A stretch of 41,763 nucleotides of DNA from Pseudomonadota bacterium (GCA_963205435.1 CAUJIV010000041.1:1-41763), one strand, 5' to 3'. Counted from the stretch's first letter, positions 8,206 to 16,545 are shown. Notes: generated by a model from the sequence alone, not told the origin. Numbers and translations are program-made.

Positions 8206-9639
8206 ATGAGCGATTCACGGTCGTCGGGCGCTTTTGCCGGTCGCCTGGTCATGATCGGCTGCGGCAGCATTGGCCAGGCCGTCCTGCCGGCGATCGGCCG
8301 CCATCTCGACGACATGCGAGGGCGCATCACCGTCTTCTCGGCTGACGAGTTCGGCCGCGGCATCGCCGCGCGCTGCGGTGCGCGCTTCATCCATTGCAAC
8401 CTGACGCCCGGCAACTTCCGCGCCATGCTGCAGGAGCATGTCGCGGCGGGCGACTTCCTGCTGAACCTGTCGATCGACATCTCCAGCCTCGACCTGATCC
8501 GCTTCTGCGCCGAGCGCGGCGCCCTCTATGCCGACACCTCGGTCGAGCCGTGGCCCGGCGTGTTCGACAATCCGATGCTGGAGCTGAGCCAGCGCACCAA
8601 CTACGCCATCCGCGAGAAGGTTCTGGCGCTGGCCAGGGAACTCGGGCCGGACGCGCCCACCGCGGTGGTCGATCACGGCGCCAATCCGGGCCTCGTCTCG
8701 CATTTCGTCAAGCAGGCCTTGGTCGACCTCGACCGCGCCATCCGCGGCGGCGATGCCAGGCCGCGCACGCGCGAGGAGTGGGCGCGGCTGGCCTGCGAGC
8801 TGGGCGTCACCACCATCCAGATCTCCGAGCGCGACACGCAGGCCAGCCAGCGGCCGAAGCGCCACGGCGAGTTCATCAACACCTGGTCGATCGACGGCTT
8901 CATCGACGAGCTGATGCAGCCGGCAGAACTGTCCTTCGGCAGCTTCGAGCGGCAGCGGCCGCGCGGCGGCCGCGAGCACGCCCCCGGCTCCGGCACGCTC
9001 TACCTCGAGCGGCCCGGGGCGAGCACCTTCGCCCGCAGCTGGACGCCCTCGGTCGGCGGCTTCCAGGGCATGCTCGTCACCCACGACGAGGTCTTCTCCA
9101 TCGCCGACTACCTGACCATTCGCGACGGCGAGGGCTTTGCCTACCGGCCGAGCGTGATGTTCGTCTACCACCCCTGCGACGACGCCATGCTGTCGGCGCT
9201 CGAGCTGGAGGGTCGCGGCTGGGCGCCGCAGCCCGTTCGCCGCCGCCTCGGCGCCGATGTCGTCGAGGGCATGGACGAGCTCGGCGTCCTGCTGGCGGGT
9301 CACGAGCGCAATGCCTACTGGTACGGCTCGCAGCTCGCCATTGCGGACGCGCGGCGCCACGTCGATTTCGCCAATGCCACCACCCTGCAGGTGGTGGCCG
9401 GCGCGCTCTCCGCCATGCTCTGGGCGATGCGCCATCCGCGGCGCGGCATCGTCGAGCCAGAGGATCTGGATTTCGAGGAATGCCTGGCGCTGGCCGCGCC
9501 CTATCTCGGCCGCATGACCGGCGAATTCACCGACTGGACGCCGCTCGAGGGGCGCGGCCGCTATTTCCCCGAGAAGCTCGATGACCTCAGCCCCTGGCAG
9601 TTGCAGAACATCCTCGGCCGCCAGTGGCTGGATGACTGA
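8206..9639 (+). CDS. hss: Homospermidine synthase
   Basis: This cytosolic NAD-dependent enzyme makes sym-homospermidine from two putrescines, or from putrescine plus spermidine (EC 2.5.1.44). It has 477 residues, the same length as I recall for the Blastochloris viridis enzyme. A Rossmann motif opens the protein (VMIGCGSIGQAVLP). Family features include YADTSVEPWPGVFDN, VDHGANPGLVSHFVKQAL and the late ATTLQVVAGALSAMLWAMRHP. The start at 8206 is preceded by GGAAAGGATGGGG; a longer frame to 8134 is not supported. It stands alone on the plus strand and is convergent with the 4Fe-4S gene, 9 bp apart. Confidence 0.93.
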   Translation: MSDSRSSGAFAGRLVMIGCGSIGQAVLPAIGRHLDDMRGRITVFSADEFGRGIAARCGARFIHCNLTPGNFRAMLQEHVAAGDFLLNLSIDISSLDLIRFCAERGALYADTSVEPWPGVFDNPMLELSQRTNYAIREKVLALARELGPDAPTAVVDHGANPGLVSHFVKQALVDLDRAIRGGDARPRTREEWARLACELGVTTIQISERDTQASQRPKRHGEFINTWSIDGFIDELMQPAELSFGSFERQRPRGGREHAPGSGTLYLERPGASTFARSWTPSVGGFQGMLVTHDEVFSIADYLTIRDGEGFAYRPSVMFVYHPCDDAMLSALELEGRGWAPQPVRRRLGADVVEGMDELGVLLAGHERNAYWYGSQLAIADARRHVDFANATTLQVVAGALSAMLWAMRHPRRGIVEPEDLDFEECLALAAPYLGRMTGEFTDWTPLEGRGRYFPEKLDDLSPWQLQNILGRQWLDD

Positions 9640-9648
9640 AGCCCGGCG

Positions 9649-10644
9649 CTAGCGGGGAATGGACCCCAGGCGGCGCAGGCCCGCCGGCGGCCGGCCGAAG
9701 GCGCGCCAGAGCCAGAGCGCGATCAGGGCGAAGGCGGCAGCGCGAATGACGAGCGCGGCGCCGGCGCCCAGCGCGAGATGGCCGGCGATGACCGGCCCGG
9801 CGAACCAGTAATAGAGGCCGATGGCCAGGGCGCCGAGCAGCCGCAGCGCGGTGTCGGCGGAAAGCCGCAGGCCGCGCACCAGCAACTGGCTGGCCGCATG
9901 GCTCGCCAGCATGGCGGCGGCGACGGTCAGATAGACGGAGCCGGCGCCGGAAGGCGGACCGTCCGTCGTGAGGTAGTAGCCCAGCACGAAGCCGGGGAAA
10001 CTGGTGGCGAAGACGCCGTAGCCGGTTTTCAGCCAGGCGTGCGAGCAGCCCGCGCGGCCGAGCGTCTGGGCGACGGATTTGGCCGGCGCGACATCGATGC
10101 AGGCGCGCGGAACGCACTGGCTGCAATCGGCGCAATGGGCGCTGCCGATCTTCACCAGCGGACTTTGGCCGTAGAGGCGCTCGACCGGCAGCACCGGGCA
10201 GACGGCGTTGCAGAAGCCGCCCTTGCGCCGGAACAAGGCGCCGAGCGAGAGCGCCAGCGCGGCGACCGCGAGGATGGCCAGCGCCAGCGCCGTCCCGTTC
10301 GTGTTGAAGAGGAAGCGGCGCGCCGGCACCATCAGCAGCAGCAGCGCGATGCCGGCGCCATTGGCACCGGCGAGCAGCCGCCCGGGCAGCGGATTGTCGC
10401 GCAGGCGGCCGCTGGCGAGCATGTTGAGCGTGCCGAGCGGGCAGACGTTGCGCCAGATGACCGGGTTGATGAGGAAGGTCGCCGGCAGGATCGGGATGGC
10501 GATGTCCCACAGCAGGCTCAGCGCCGCCTCGGGCGCGACGAAGAAGCCGCAGATCAGCGCCGCGGTGAGGACGAGGCCAATCAGCTGCGCCGCGCGCCAG
10601 AGGCGGCCGGCGAGGGCAGCGGAAGTTCCCTGGCGGCGAGCCAT
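9649..10644 (-). CDS. Polytopic membrane protein with a 4Fe-4S cluster motif (NapH/NosR-like)
   Basis: This 331-residue inner-membrane protein has about seven to eight hydrophobic segments. Membrane-edge motifs of the NapH/NosR/CcoG kind are present: NVCPLGTLN near residue 67 and FCNAVCPVLPVE near residue 145. They are followed by a ferredoxin-like Cys set, CADCSQCVPRAC (C-x2-C-x2-C-x4-C), around residues 170-181. This spacing differs from the usual Cx2Cx2Cx3CP, and there is room for only one ordinary cluster. It is the last gene of the tonB operon, 13 bp after the DUF1513 gene, with GGAAGACTGGA as ribosome-binding site. An electron-transfer role is likely from the fold. Reduction of imported ferric iron is my inference from the context. 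Confidence 0.8.
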   Translation of the reverse strand: MARRQGTSAALAGRLWRAAQLIGLVLTAALICGFFVAPEAALSLLWDIAIPILPATFLINPVIWRNVCPLGTLNMLASGRLRDNPLPGRLLAGANGAGIALLLLMVPARRFLFNTNGTALALAILAVAALALSLGALFRRKGGFCNAVCPVLPVERLYGQSPLVKIGSAHCADCSQCVPRACIDVAPAKSVAQTLGRAGCSHAWLKTGYGVFATSFPGFVLGYYLTTDGPPSGAGSVYLTVAAAMLASHAASQLLVRGLRLSADTALRLLGALAIGLYYWFAGPVIAGHLALGAGAALVIRAAAFALIALWLWRAFGRPPAGLRRLGSIPR

Positions 10645-10657
10645 TCCAGTCTTCCGC

Positions 10658-11785
10658 TCAGGCTTCGCTCAGCAGCGCCCAGTGGTTGTCGATAGCCATC
10701 GGCTGCGGCCAGGCGAGGATTTGCGCCTTCGCTTCGGGATGCCAGCGCACCAGGCCGACCGCGGCGGCGACCAGCGCGCCGCCGCCCCGCCCCGGGCCGT
10801 GCCAGGGCGCCAGCGCGTAGGCCTCTTCCATCTCGATGATGGTCTGCAGCTTTCCCGGGATGCCCGGATGCCACAGCAGCGCCTTGCCGGCGATGCTGGT
10901 GAGGGCGAAGCCGCCGCGATGGGCCGGCGCGATGTTGCCGCAGTAGCCGGCGCCATCGCCGAGGTGCGTCGGCAGGACGAAGGTTTTGCCGTCGAAGACG
11001 GCGAGCACGGGCGCCGAGCGACGCCGCTCGGCTTCCCTGTGCTCGGCCTGCAGGGCGAGTCCGAGCAGCGCGCCCGGCTCGGCGGCCGGGCGGTTCCAGG
11101 CCATGTGGCGGATCGACAGGCGCGAGTCGGGCAGCCGCCACTGGCCGAGCAGGTCGCCGTTGCGACCGTCGAGACGCACCAGCGAGGGATCCATGTCGTC
11201 GAGGGGAAGCTTGCTGTCGTCCTCGGGCCGGCGCGGCACGCCGCCGTTGGCGACGAGCAGGCTGCCGTCGTGATCCACTTCGATCTGGTGCGGGTCCACG
11301 CCGCGGGTTTCCCATTCGCCGATCTTCTTGAAGCTGCGCGGGTCGCGCGCGCTGACCCAGCCGCGGCCGCTGCGAACGTCGGTCTCGGTCGTGTAGAGCG
11401 CCGAGCGGTCGGGGCTGTACACGGCATGGCCGCAGAGCAGGCGGCCGCCCTCGGCCTCCAGCGTGTGGCGCTGCGCCTCCCGGCCCTCGCTGTCGCAGCG
11501 CAGCAGCCAGTTGCCGAAGCGGTAGGCGACGACGAGCAGACCGCCGTCCGGCTCGGCGCGTACGTCATGGGCGCGGCCGGGCAGCGGCAGCGAATGGCGG
11601 ATCACGACCTTGCGGCTGTCCCAGTCTGCCTGCAGCACGCCGGCAAGATGGGGATCGCCCTTGTTCGGGCCGCGCCATGCCGCGCCGATCGCCACCCGAT
11701 GGTCGCTGTCGGCCAGGGCGAGCCGCGGCAGGCCGGCCAGCGCCGCCAGTCCGGGCAGGGTGAGCAGGGCTTGTCTTCGGTCCAT
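10658..11785 (-). CDS. DUF1513-family exported protein (predicted Tat substrate, beta-propeller-like)
   Basis: The protein has 375 residues. The start at 11785 follows AAGGAAAGGA. The N-terminus MDRRQALLTLPGLAALAG has a twin-arginine pattern and a short hydrophobic core, with a cleavage site near ALA-DS. The mature protein has repeating blade-like segments such as AHDVRAEPDGGLLVVAYRFG, GHAVYSPDRSALYTTE, PHQIEVDHDGSLLVANGG and IRHMAWNRP. This matches the DUF1513 group as I know it, often found in iron-regulated loci near imelysins. No imelysin is present here; the gene lies between the siderophore receptor and the 4Fe-4S membrane protein. Its molecular function is unknown. Confidence 0.82.
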   Translation of the reverse strand: MDRRQALLTLPGLAALAGLPRLALADSDHRVAIGAAWRGPNKGDPHLAGVLQADWDSRKVVIRHSLPLPGRAHDVRAEPDGGLLVVAYRFGNWLLRCDSEGREAQRHTLEAEGGRLLCGHAVYSPDRSALYTTETDVRSGRGWVSARDPRSFKKIGEWETRGVDPHQIEVDHDGSLLVANGGVPRRPEDDSKLPLDDMDPSLVRLDGRNGDLLGQWRLPDSRLSIRHMAWNRPAAEPGALLGLALQAEHREAERRRSAPVLAVFDGKTFVLPTHLGDGAGYCGNIAPAHRGGFALTSIAGKALLWHPGIPGKLQTIIEMEEAYALAPWHGPGRGGGALVAAAVGLVRWHPEAKAQILAWPQPMAIDNHWALLSEA

Positions 11786-11802
11786 TCGGATTCCTTTCCT
11801 TC

Positions 11803-14007
11803 TCAGAACTTCAGCTCGCCGGTGAGGATGACGGCGCGGCGCGGCCCCGGTATGGCGAAGCCGCCGTTGTCGTAGAGCGAGTCCCAGTAGACCTTGTTGA
11901 AGAGGTTGCGGATGTTGAGACGCGCCCCCCAGGTCTTCTGCTCGTAGGAGAGCATGGCGTCCCAGCGCGTGTAGGCCGGTGCGGTGTTGGGGTGGTACTT
12001 GCCGTTCAGGGTCGGCAGCGGGCCGGCGCCGCTCGGGTTCATGCCGTGGCGATCGCCCTTGGCCTCGACGCCGCCGCCGAGCTTCCAGCCGCCGCCGAGC
12101 TTGTAGGTGGTCCACAGGTTGAAGGTATAGCGCGGCGTGTTGCGGGCGCGCTTGCCCTCGTAGCCCGGATTGCCGAAGGTGACGGCGCCGGTGGTCGGGT
12201 TGACGTTCTCCGCCACCTCGAGGATCCTGGCGTTCATCAGGGCAAGGCCGGAGAAGACTTCCCAGTCCTCCGAGAGGCGGCCGGCGGCCTCCAGCTCGAG
12301 GCCGTCGGTGCGCCGCTTCTTGGTGAGAATGGCGGCGGTCGATTCGAGGTCGGTGTTGCGCTCCCAGAACTTGGTGGCCCGGTAGAGCGCGGCGCGCAGC
12401 GCCAGGTCGCCGTCGAGGAGCAGCCACTTGGCGCCAAGCTCGATCACCTCGCTGCGCTCCGGCGGCTGCGGCTTGACGGTGAGCTGGTAGAGGTCGGCCG
12501 TCGGGCTGAAGGAGTCGCTGTAGCCCAGGTAGTAATGGGTATCGCTGCTCGGGTGGAAGGAGAGCGCGCCGCGATAGCTCCACTCGCGGAACTTCAGTTG
12601 CGGCGAGGTGACGCTGGCGTAGTCGGCGTCCATGCGGTCGTGACGGGCGCCGAGGGTGAGCTTCCATTGCGGGATGAACTCGATGGTGTCCTGGGCGTAG
12701 AGGCCGTACGATTTGCCCTTGAAGGAGACCGGAGTGCCGGCCGTGTTGGCGAGATAGGGCTCGAAGTACGGCGGGTTGGCGACCGTCGTGCCGCCGAGGT
12801 TCAGCAGCGAATGACGGAAGCTGTCTTCCTTCAGGTATTCGAAACCGATCAGCGCCTCGTGCTGCATGCCGGCAGCGGCAAACTGGGTGGTGTAGTCGGT
12901 CTGGAACGTCACGGTATTGTAGTCGGCCGTGCGCGTCGGGCCGGCGTTGCAGTTCGTCGTGCCGCCGCCGCCGGTGCAGACTAGGCTGCCCGCGTTGGGG
13001 GCGATCGTCAGGTTCGGTGTGCGCACCCAGTAGCTGCGGTCATAATCGGCGACGCGCAACTGGCTTCTGAGCTGGCTTTTCGGCGAGAAGTGGTATTCAT
13101 GCACGAGCGTGGTCATCGACGTCTTGCTCTTGTCGAAGTTGAGGTCGGTGCCCCAGAAAGTGCTTGCCGGGAAACGCTTGTTCGGCTTGCGCGTGGCGGC
13201 ATCGAAGCTGATGCCGTAGTCCTGGTTGTCGTCGGTCCACAGCGTGGAGTGGTTGATCCAGATCGGGCTGTTCGTGTCCTGTGCAAGGGCCAGGCTGATG
13301 CCGATGCCCTTGCGGTGGATGTCCGGTTCGTCGCCGGTGACCGGATTGCTGCGCCAGCTGCCTTCGTCGCGTCGCATGAGGTTCACGCGCAGCCCTGTGC
13401 CCGGTGAGAACACCTTGTTGAGATCCGCGGTGACTTCGCGGTAATCGTGGCTGCCGAGGCTGCCGGTGAGCTTGTACTGGTCGAAGCGCAGCGGCGTCTT
13501 GGTCACCTGGTTGATGACGCCGCCGGCCTGGCCGCGGCCGAAGAGCATGGCGCCGGCGCCGCGCAGCACGTCGACCTGCTCGAGGTTGAAGGTCTCGCGG
13601 TTGTACTGGGCGGTGTCGCGGATGCCGTCGAGGTACATGTCGCCGAAGGTGTAGAAGCCGCGCAGGTTCATGTTGTCGCCCGAGCGGCCGCCCTCGGCGG
13701 CGTTGAAGGAGACGCCGGAGACGTTGCGCATCGCCTCCTTCAGGCTGCCGACCTGCTGCTCCTCCATCAGCTGGCTGGTGACGGTGGTCACCGCCTGCGG
13801 GATGTCGTGCGGATCCTGCAGCACCTTGCCGACGCGGGTGGTGGTGGCGCGGTAGCCGTCGGGCGGCTCGGCATCGGCCGAGACATTGACCGTCGGCAGC
13901 TCCTTCGCCGCCTCGGCACTCTTGTCCTGGGCGAAGGCGGGCAGGGCGCAGGCGGCCAGGATGCCGAAGCCGAGCAGGCGGGAGGAGCGCCTTGCCCAGT
14001 CTTGCAT
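11803..14007 (-). CDS. TonB-dependent siderophore receptor (catecholate/FepA-Fiu-like)
   Basis: This outer-membrane receptor imports a ferric siderophore using TonB energy. With the start at 14007 the protein has 734 residues and begins with a normal signal peptide (MQDWARRSSRLLGFGILAAC...AFA-Q); GGGGGCGGC precedes the ATG. In-frame ATGs also exist at 14067, 14106 and 14145, inside a 39-bp tandem repeat, so the start is uncertain and up to 46 residues could be added. A TonB-box-like ELPTVNVSAD follows the signal. The plug holds MNLRGFYTFGDMYLDGIRDT and VDVLRGAGAMLFGRGQAGGVINQVTK, the siderophore-receptor signature. The barrel ends in the expected terminal Phe (ILTGELKF). It is 4th in the Fur-controlled operon. 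Confidence 0.93.
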   Translation of the reverse strand: MQDWARRSSRLLGFGILAACALPAFAQDKSAEAAKELPTVNVSADAEPPDGYRATTTRVGKVLQDPHDIPQAVTTVTSQLMEEQQVGSLKEAMRNVSGVSFNAAEGGRSGDNMNLRGFYTFGDMYLDGIRDTAQYNRETFNLEQVDVLRGAGAMLFGRGQAGGVINQVTKTPLRFDQYKLTGSLGSHDYREVTADLNKVFSPGTGLRVNLMRRDEGSWRSNPVTGDEPDIHRKGIGISLALAQDTNSPIWINHSTLWTDDNQDYGISFDAATRKPNKRFPASTFWGTDLNFDKSKTSMTTLVHEYHFSPKSQLRSQLRVADYDRSYWVRTPNLTIAPNAGSLVCTGGGGTTNCNAGPTRTADYNTVTFQTDYTTQFAAAGMQHEALIGFEYLKEDSFRHSLLNLGGTTVANPPYFEPYLANTAGTPVSFKGKSYGLYAQDTIEFIPQWKLTLGARHDRMDADYASVTSPQLKFREWSYRGALSFHPSSDTHYYLGYSDSFSPTADLYQLTVKPQPPERSEVIELGAKWLLLDGDLALRAALYRATKFWERNTDLESTAAILTKKRRTDGLELEAAGRLSEDWEVFSGLALMNARILEVAENVNPTTGAVTFGNPGYEGKRARNTPRYTFNLWTTYKLGGGWKLGGGVEAKGDRHGMNPSGAGPLPTLNGKYHPNTAPAYTRWDAMLSYEQKTWGARLNIRNLFNKVYWDSLYDNGGFAIPGPRRAVILTGELKF

Positions 14008-14030
14008 GCCGCCCCCGTCGCCGGCCGCCA

Positions 14031-14160
14031 GCTGGTGTCTCCCGGCATCGGTCTTGCTGCACTTCATGAGCCTGTGTCTCCCTCTATCGGTTCTGCTGCG
14101 TTTCATGAACTTGTATCTCCCCGATTTGATTCCGTTGCGTTGCATGAGCTTGTGTCTAGC
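14031..14160 (-). repeat. 39-bp tandem repeat carrying SD + ATG modules
   Basis: Three full copies (14044-14160) and one partial copy (14031-14043) of a 39-bp unit lie at the exbD/receptor junction. On the minus strand each unit has the form GGGAGACACA-GGCTC-ATG followed by AAGTGCAGCAAGACCGAT or a variant. If translated, the units give a 13-residue repeat of the form M-K-x-S-x-T-D-x-G-R-H-x-L. Copies have diverged by several bases each. The stop codon of exbD lies inside the first copy. The repeat therefore duplicates potential translation starts for the receptor. Confidence 0.85.
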
Positions 14161-14575
14161 GTGTTTTCGGCTCGGTGACGAAGCCGATACGGGTCAGTCC
14201 GTCGCGCGCCGCCGCCGACATCACCTCGGCGACCTTTTCGTAGGGCGTGCTGCGCTCGGCGCGCAGGTGCAGCTCCGGCTGTGGCGCCAGCGCGGCGGCG
14301 GCCTTGATGCGCTGCTCGAGCGCGGCGGCGTCCACCGCCTCGCCGTTCCAGTAAACCTGGCCTGCCGCGTCGATGGCGAGCTGCACGTTCTCCGGCTGCG
14401 TCAGGTTGGGTGACGAGCTGGCCTTGGGCAGGTCGACCTTGACGGCGTGGGTGAGCAGCGGCGCGGTGACGATGAAGATCACCAGCAGGACCAGCATGAC
14501 GTCGATCAGCGGAATCATGTTGATCTCGGTCAGGTCGCCGTCGGGCTCGCTGTCGCTGAAGGTTCCGAAGGTCAT
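14156..14575 (-). CDS. exbD: Biopolymer transport protein ExbD
   Basis: This 139-residue inner-membrane protein forms the proton-driven motor with ExbB that energises TonB. It has a short cytoplasmic N-terminus, one transmembrane helix around residues 20-42 (NMIPLIDVMLVLLVIFIVTA) with the essential Asp in PLIDVMLVLL, and a periplasmic domain ending in DGLTRIGFVTEP. The start at 14575 has GAGGAGG upstream, 11 bp after the exbB stop. The last codons fall in the 39-bp tandem repeat. Immediate linkage to tonB, exbB and a siderophore receptor marks it as an iron-import ExbD rather than TolR. Confidence 0.93.
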   Translation of the reverse strand: MTFGTFSDSEPDGDLTEINMIPLIDVMLVLLVIFIVTAPLLTHAVKVDLPKASSSPNLTQPENVQLAIDAAGQVYWNGEAVDAAALEQRIKAAAALAPQPELHLRAERSTPYEKVAEVMSAAARDGLTRIGFVTEPKTR

Positions 14576-14585
14576 GGCGTCCTCC

Positions 14586-15341
14586 TCAGGCCGAGCGCGC
14601 GGCGACGCGGGCGAGGATGCGCTCCGAGGTGGCGGCGACCTCGTCGTCGGCGGGATCCGTCTTCAGGCCGGTGGCGAGGAAGGCGAAGACGTCGTGGGCG
14701 AAGGAGTCGAGCTCGGCGAGGATGTTGCGATTGACGCGGGCGAAGGCGTTGTAGGCGATGGCGGCGGGAATCGCCACGGCGAGGCCGATGGCCGTCATGA
14801 TGAGCGCCTCGCCGACCGGGCCGGCCACCTTGTCGAGCGTGCCCTGGCCGCTCATGCCGATCGCCATCAGGGCGTGATAGATGCCCCAGACGGTGCCGAA
14901 GAGGCCGACGAAGGGCGCGCTGGAGGCGACCGTGGCGAGGAAGGTCTGGCCGTATTCGAGGCGCGACTTGTCCTGCACGATGGCGCGGCGCAGCGCGCGC
15001 GTGAGGAACTCGTCGGGCGTGCCGGCGTCGATCAGGCCGCGGCTGCCGTCGCGCCCGGCGCGATGCTGCTCGATGGCGGTGAAGCCGTGGTGGACCAGGT
15101 GCGAGAACGGCTCGTTGATGCCGCGCTCGTAGAGGCGCTGGGCCACGGTGTCGAGGTTGGGCGCGCGCCAGAAGAGGGCGAGGAACTCGCGGCTGCGCCG
15201 CTGCGAGAGCAGGCCGCGCACGCCCTTGGTGACGATCAGGTACCAGCTGCCGACCGACATGACCAGCATGATGGCGAGCACCACGCGGGCGACGCCGTCG
15301 GTGCTGGCGAGGAAGTGGGCGAAGCCCAGGTTGTATTCCAT
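14586..15341 (-). CDS. exbB: MotA/TolQ/ExbB proton channel family protein, ExbB
   Basis: This 251-residue inner-membrane subunit is the proton-channel partner of ExbD. It has three transmembrane helices, one near residues 15-40 and two after a long cytoplasmic loop (about 135-160 and 175-200). The second pair carries the family motif VGLFGTVWGIYHALMAIG and EALIMTAIGLAVAIPAAIAYNAF. The start at 15341 follows GAAGGAGT, and the tonB stop overlaps this ribosome-binding region, so translation is probably coupled. It is longer at the C-terminus than minimal TolQ proteins. Confidence 0.93.
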   Translation of the reverse strand: MEYNLGFAHFLASTDGVARVVLAIMLVMSVGSWYLIVTKGVRGLLSQRRSREFLALFWRAPNLDTVAQRLYERGINEPFSHLVHHGFTAIEQHRAGRDGSRGLIDAGTPDEFLTRALRRAIVQDKSRLEYGQTFLATVASSAPFVGLFGTVWGIYHALMAIGMSGQGTLDKVAGPVGEALIMTAIGLAVAIPAAIAYNAFARVNRNILAELDSFAHDVFAFLATGLKTDPADDEVAATSERILARVAARSA

Positions 15342-15343
15342 GG

Positions 15344-16015
15344 TTACTCCTTCAGCTTGAACGCGATCGGGACGAGGACCCAGGCCGCCACCGGCTCGTT
15401 GCCGAGCCGGGCGGGAACGAATTTCCAGCGGCGCACCGTCTGCAGGGCCGACTGGTCGAGGCGCGGCGAGCCGCTCGAACCGTGCAGCTGCACCTCGTCG
15501 GGGTTGCCGTCGGCGCCGACATGCACGCGCAGCACGACGCGGCCCTGCTCGCCCATGCGGCGCGACAGGGGCGGATAGTGCGGCTTGGGGTTGTCGAGGT
15601 AGTCGGCGTCGAAGCGCGGCCGGGTCGGCTGCGGCGCCGGCGGCGCGGCGGCGGGCGGCGCCGGCTCCGGCTGGGCGGGGACGACGGCGGCAGCCGGCGC
15701 CGGTGAGGCTTCCGGCGCGGCGATCTGGACCGGCTTCGGCGCCACGACCGGCCTCGGCTTGACCGGCTTGGGCTGCGGCGGCGTTATCTCCGGTTGCGGC
15801 TTGGCGACCTCGACCGGCAGGATCAGGCTGACGGTGAGCACCGAAAGCTGCTCCGGCAGCTGGATGACGTTGGCGCGCAGCAGCAGCCAGAAGACGAGGG
15901 CGTGCAGCAGCAGCACGACGGCCAGGCCGCTGCGGGAAAGCCGCGGCCGGTGCGAAGAGGAGACCGAAAAATCCAGTCGCGGCGCGGCGGGGCGGTGCAG
16001 TGTGACTGAGGCCAT
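15344..16015 (-). CDS. tonB: Energy transducer TonB
   Basis: This 223-residue inner-membrane anchored protein passes proton-motive energy to the receptor. A single N-terminal helix (SGLAVVLLLHALVFWLLLRA, ~28-48) is followed by a long Pro/Lys/Ala-rich periplasmic stalk (residues ~70-130). The C-terminal TonB domain contains PHYPPLSRRMGEQGRVVLRV, the YP motif, and SGSPRLDQSALQTVRRWKFVP near the end. It is the first gene of the operon, about 245 nt downstream of the predicted transcription start. The Shine-Dalgarno is weak. Confidence 0.93.
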   Translation of the reverse strand: MASVTLHRPAAPRLDFSVSSSHRPRLSRSGLAVVLLLHALVFWLLLRANVIQLPEQLSVLTVSLILPVEVAKPQPEITPPQPKPVKPRPVVAPKPVQIAAPEASPAPAAAVVPAQPEPAPPAAAPPAPQPTRPRFDADYLDNPKPHYPPLSRRMGEQGRVVLRVHVGADGNPDEVQLHGSSGSPRLDQSALQTVRRWKFVPARLGNEPVAAWVLVPIAFKLKE

Positions 16016-16250
16016 GGCGAGGCTTTCGCTCTAACTCCGATCGTTCCGGCTGTCCGCTTGCCGGAAACGCGGCTGGAAACTTCCCGCTGCAAGCGTCAGA
16101 TGCATGGCGATGCTTGCCGGGTCATCTCGGACGCGCAGGTTCATCCCCTGGCCCCGTCCGGACGAGTGCCCGGCCGCATCGAACACGGACGAGACGAAAG
16201 GTTTGCGATGCTGGCGAATATCCTCTGCGCAAACATGCTTATTCAATGCA

Positions 16251-16269
16251 AATGCGAACGATTCGCATT
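16251..16269 (-). promoter_or_regulatory. Fur box of the tonB operon
   Basis: AATGCGAACGATTCGCATT is a near-perfect inverted repeat: eight bases (AATGCGAA) are mirrored exactly around a 3-bp centre. It fits the proteobacterial Fur pattern ATGCGAAT-N-ATTCGCAT. It overlaps the -10 box of the minus-strand promoter, the classical position for iron-dependent repression. Confidence 0.88.
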
Positions 16270-16296
16270 ATGACGTGATACCAATTTCGCTGTCAA
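16267..16296 (-). promoter_or_regulatory. Sigma-70 promoter of the tonB operon
   Basis: On the minus strand there is a perfect -35 TTGACA (16291-16296), an 18-bp spacer, and -10 CATAAT (16267-16272). The -10 overlaps the Fur box, so Fur-Fe would block polymerase. A start of transcription near 16260 leaves a 5' leader of about 245 nt before tonB. Confidence 0.85.
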
Positions 16297-16475
16297 GGGG
16301 AATTCTGGCAGGGTTCCCTGTGCTGGCCCGTCCGGGTAATTCATTTTCGTCGGCAGCCTGCGGGTACGGTCGTGCGGCGCCGGAACGGCCGAAAGAAGAT
16401 GGTAGGCGGGGCGGTGACAAGCCTGTAGGTGTACGCGTGAATGCGGCAGACTGGTTGCCTGGTGGCGCCTGCGAC

Positions 16476-16499
16476 AAAAAGCAGGCACCGACCCGGTGC
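16476..16499 (-). terminator. Candidate intrinsic terminator after dapL
   Basis: On the minus strand GCACCG-GGT-CGGTGC forms a 6-bp GC-rich stem with a 3-nt loop, 47 bp past the dapL stop. It is followed by CTGC and TTTTT (plus-strand AAAAA at 16476-16480). A competing hairpin (GCCTGC with GCAGGC around the T-run) overlaps it. Confidence 0.6.
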
Positions 16500-16545
16500 T
16501 TCCGGTTTCGAACGGCCCTTCAGGAGCCGCGACGCGCGTTGAGGC

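Larger units (their letters stand above)
16016..16545. other. Non-coding region between dapL end and tonB start
   Basis: These 530 bp hold the tonB promoter and Fur box, the tonB 5' leader (16016-16250), and a terminator-like hairpin after dapL. A 71-codon minus-strand frame at 16031-16246 would start at a TTG with no Shine-Dalgarno and resembles no protein I know; I take it as leader RNA. In 16300-16440 I see nothing I can assign. Confidence 0.6.

Noticed and set aside
14031-14160. Tandem repeat considered as a CRISPR array
   Set aside because: Units are directly adjacent with no variable spacers and no cas genes are present; it is a simple tandem duplication.
16031-16246. A 71-codon frame in the tonB leader
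   Set aside because: It starts at TTG without a Shine-Dalgarno and has no recognisable sequence; more likely untranslated leader.
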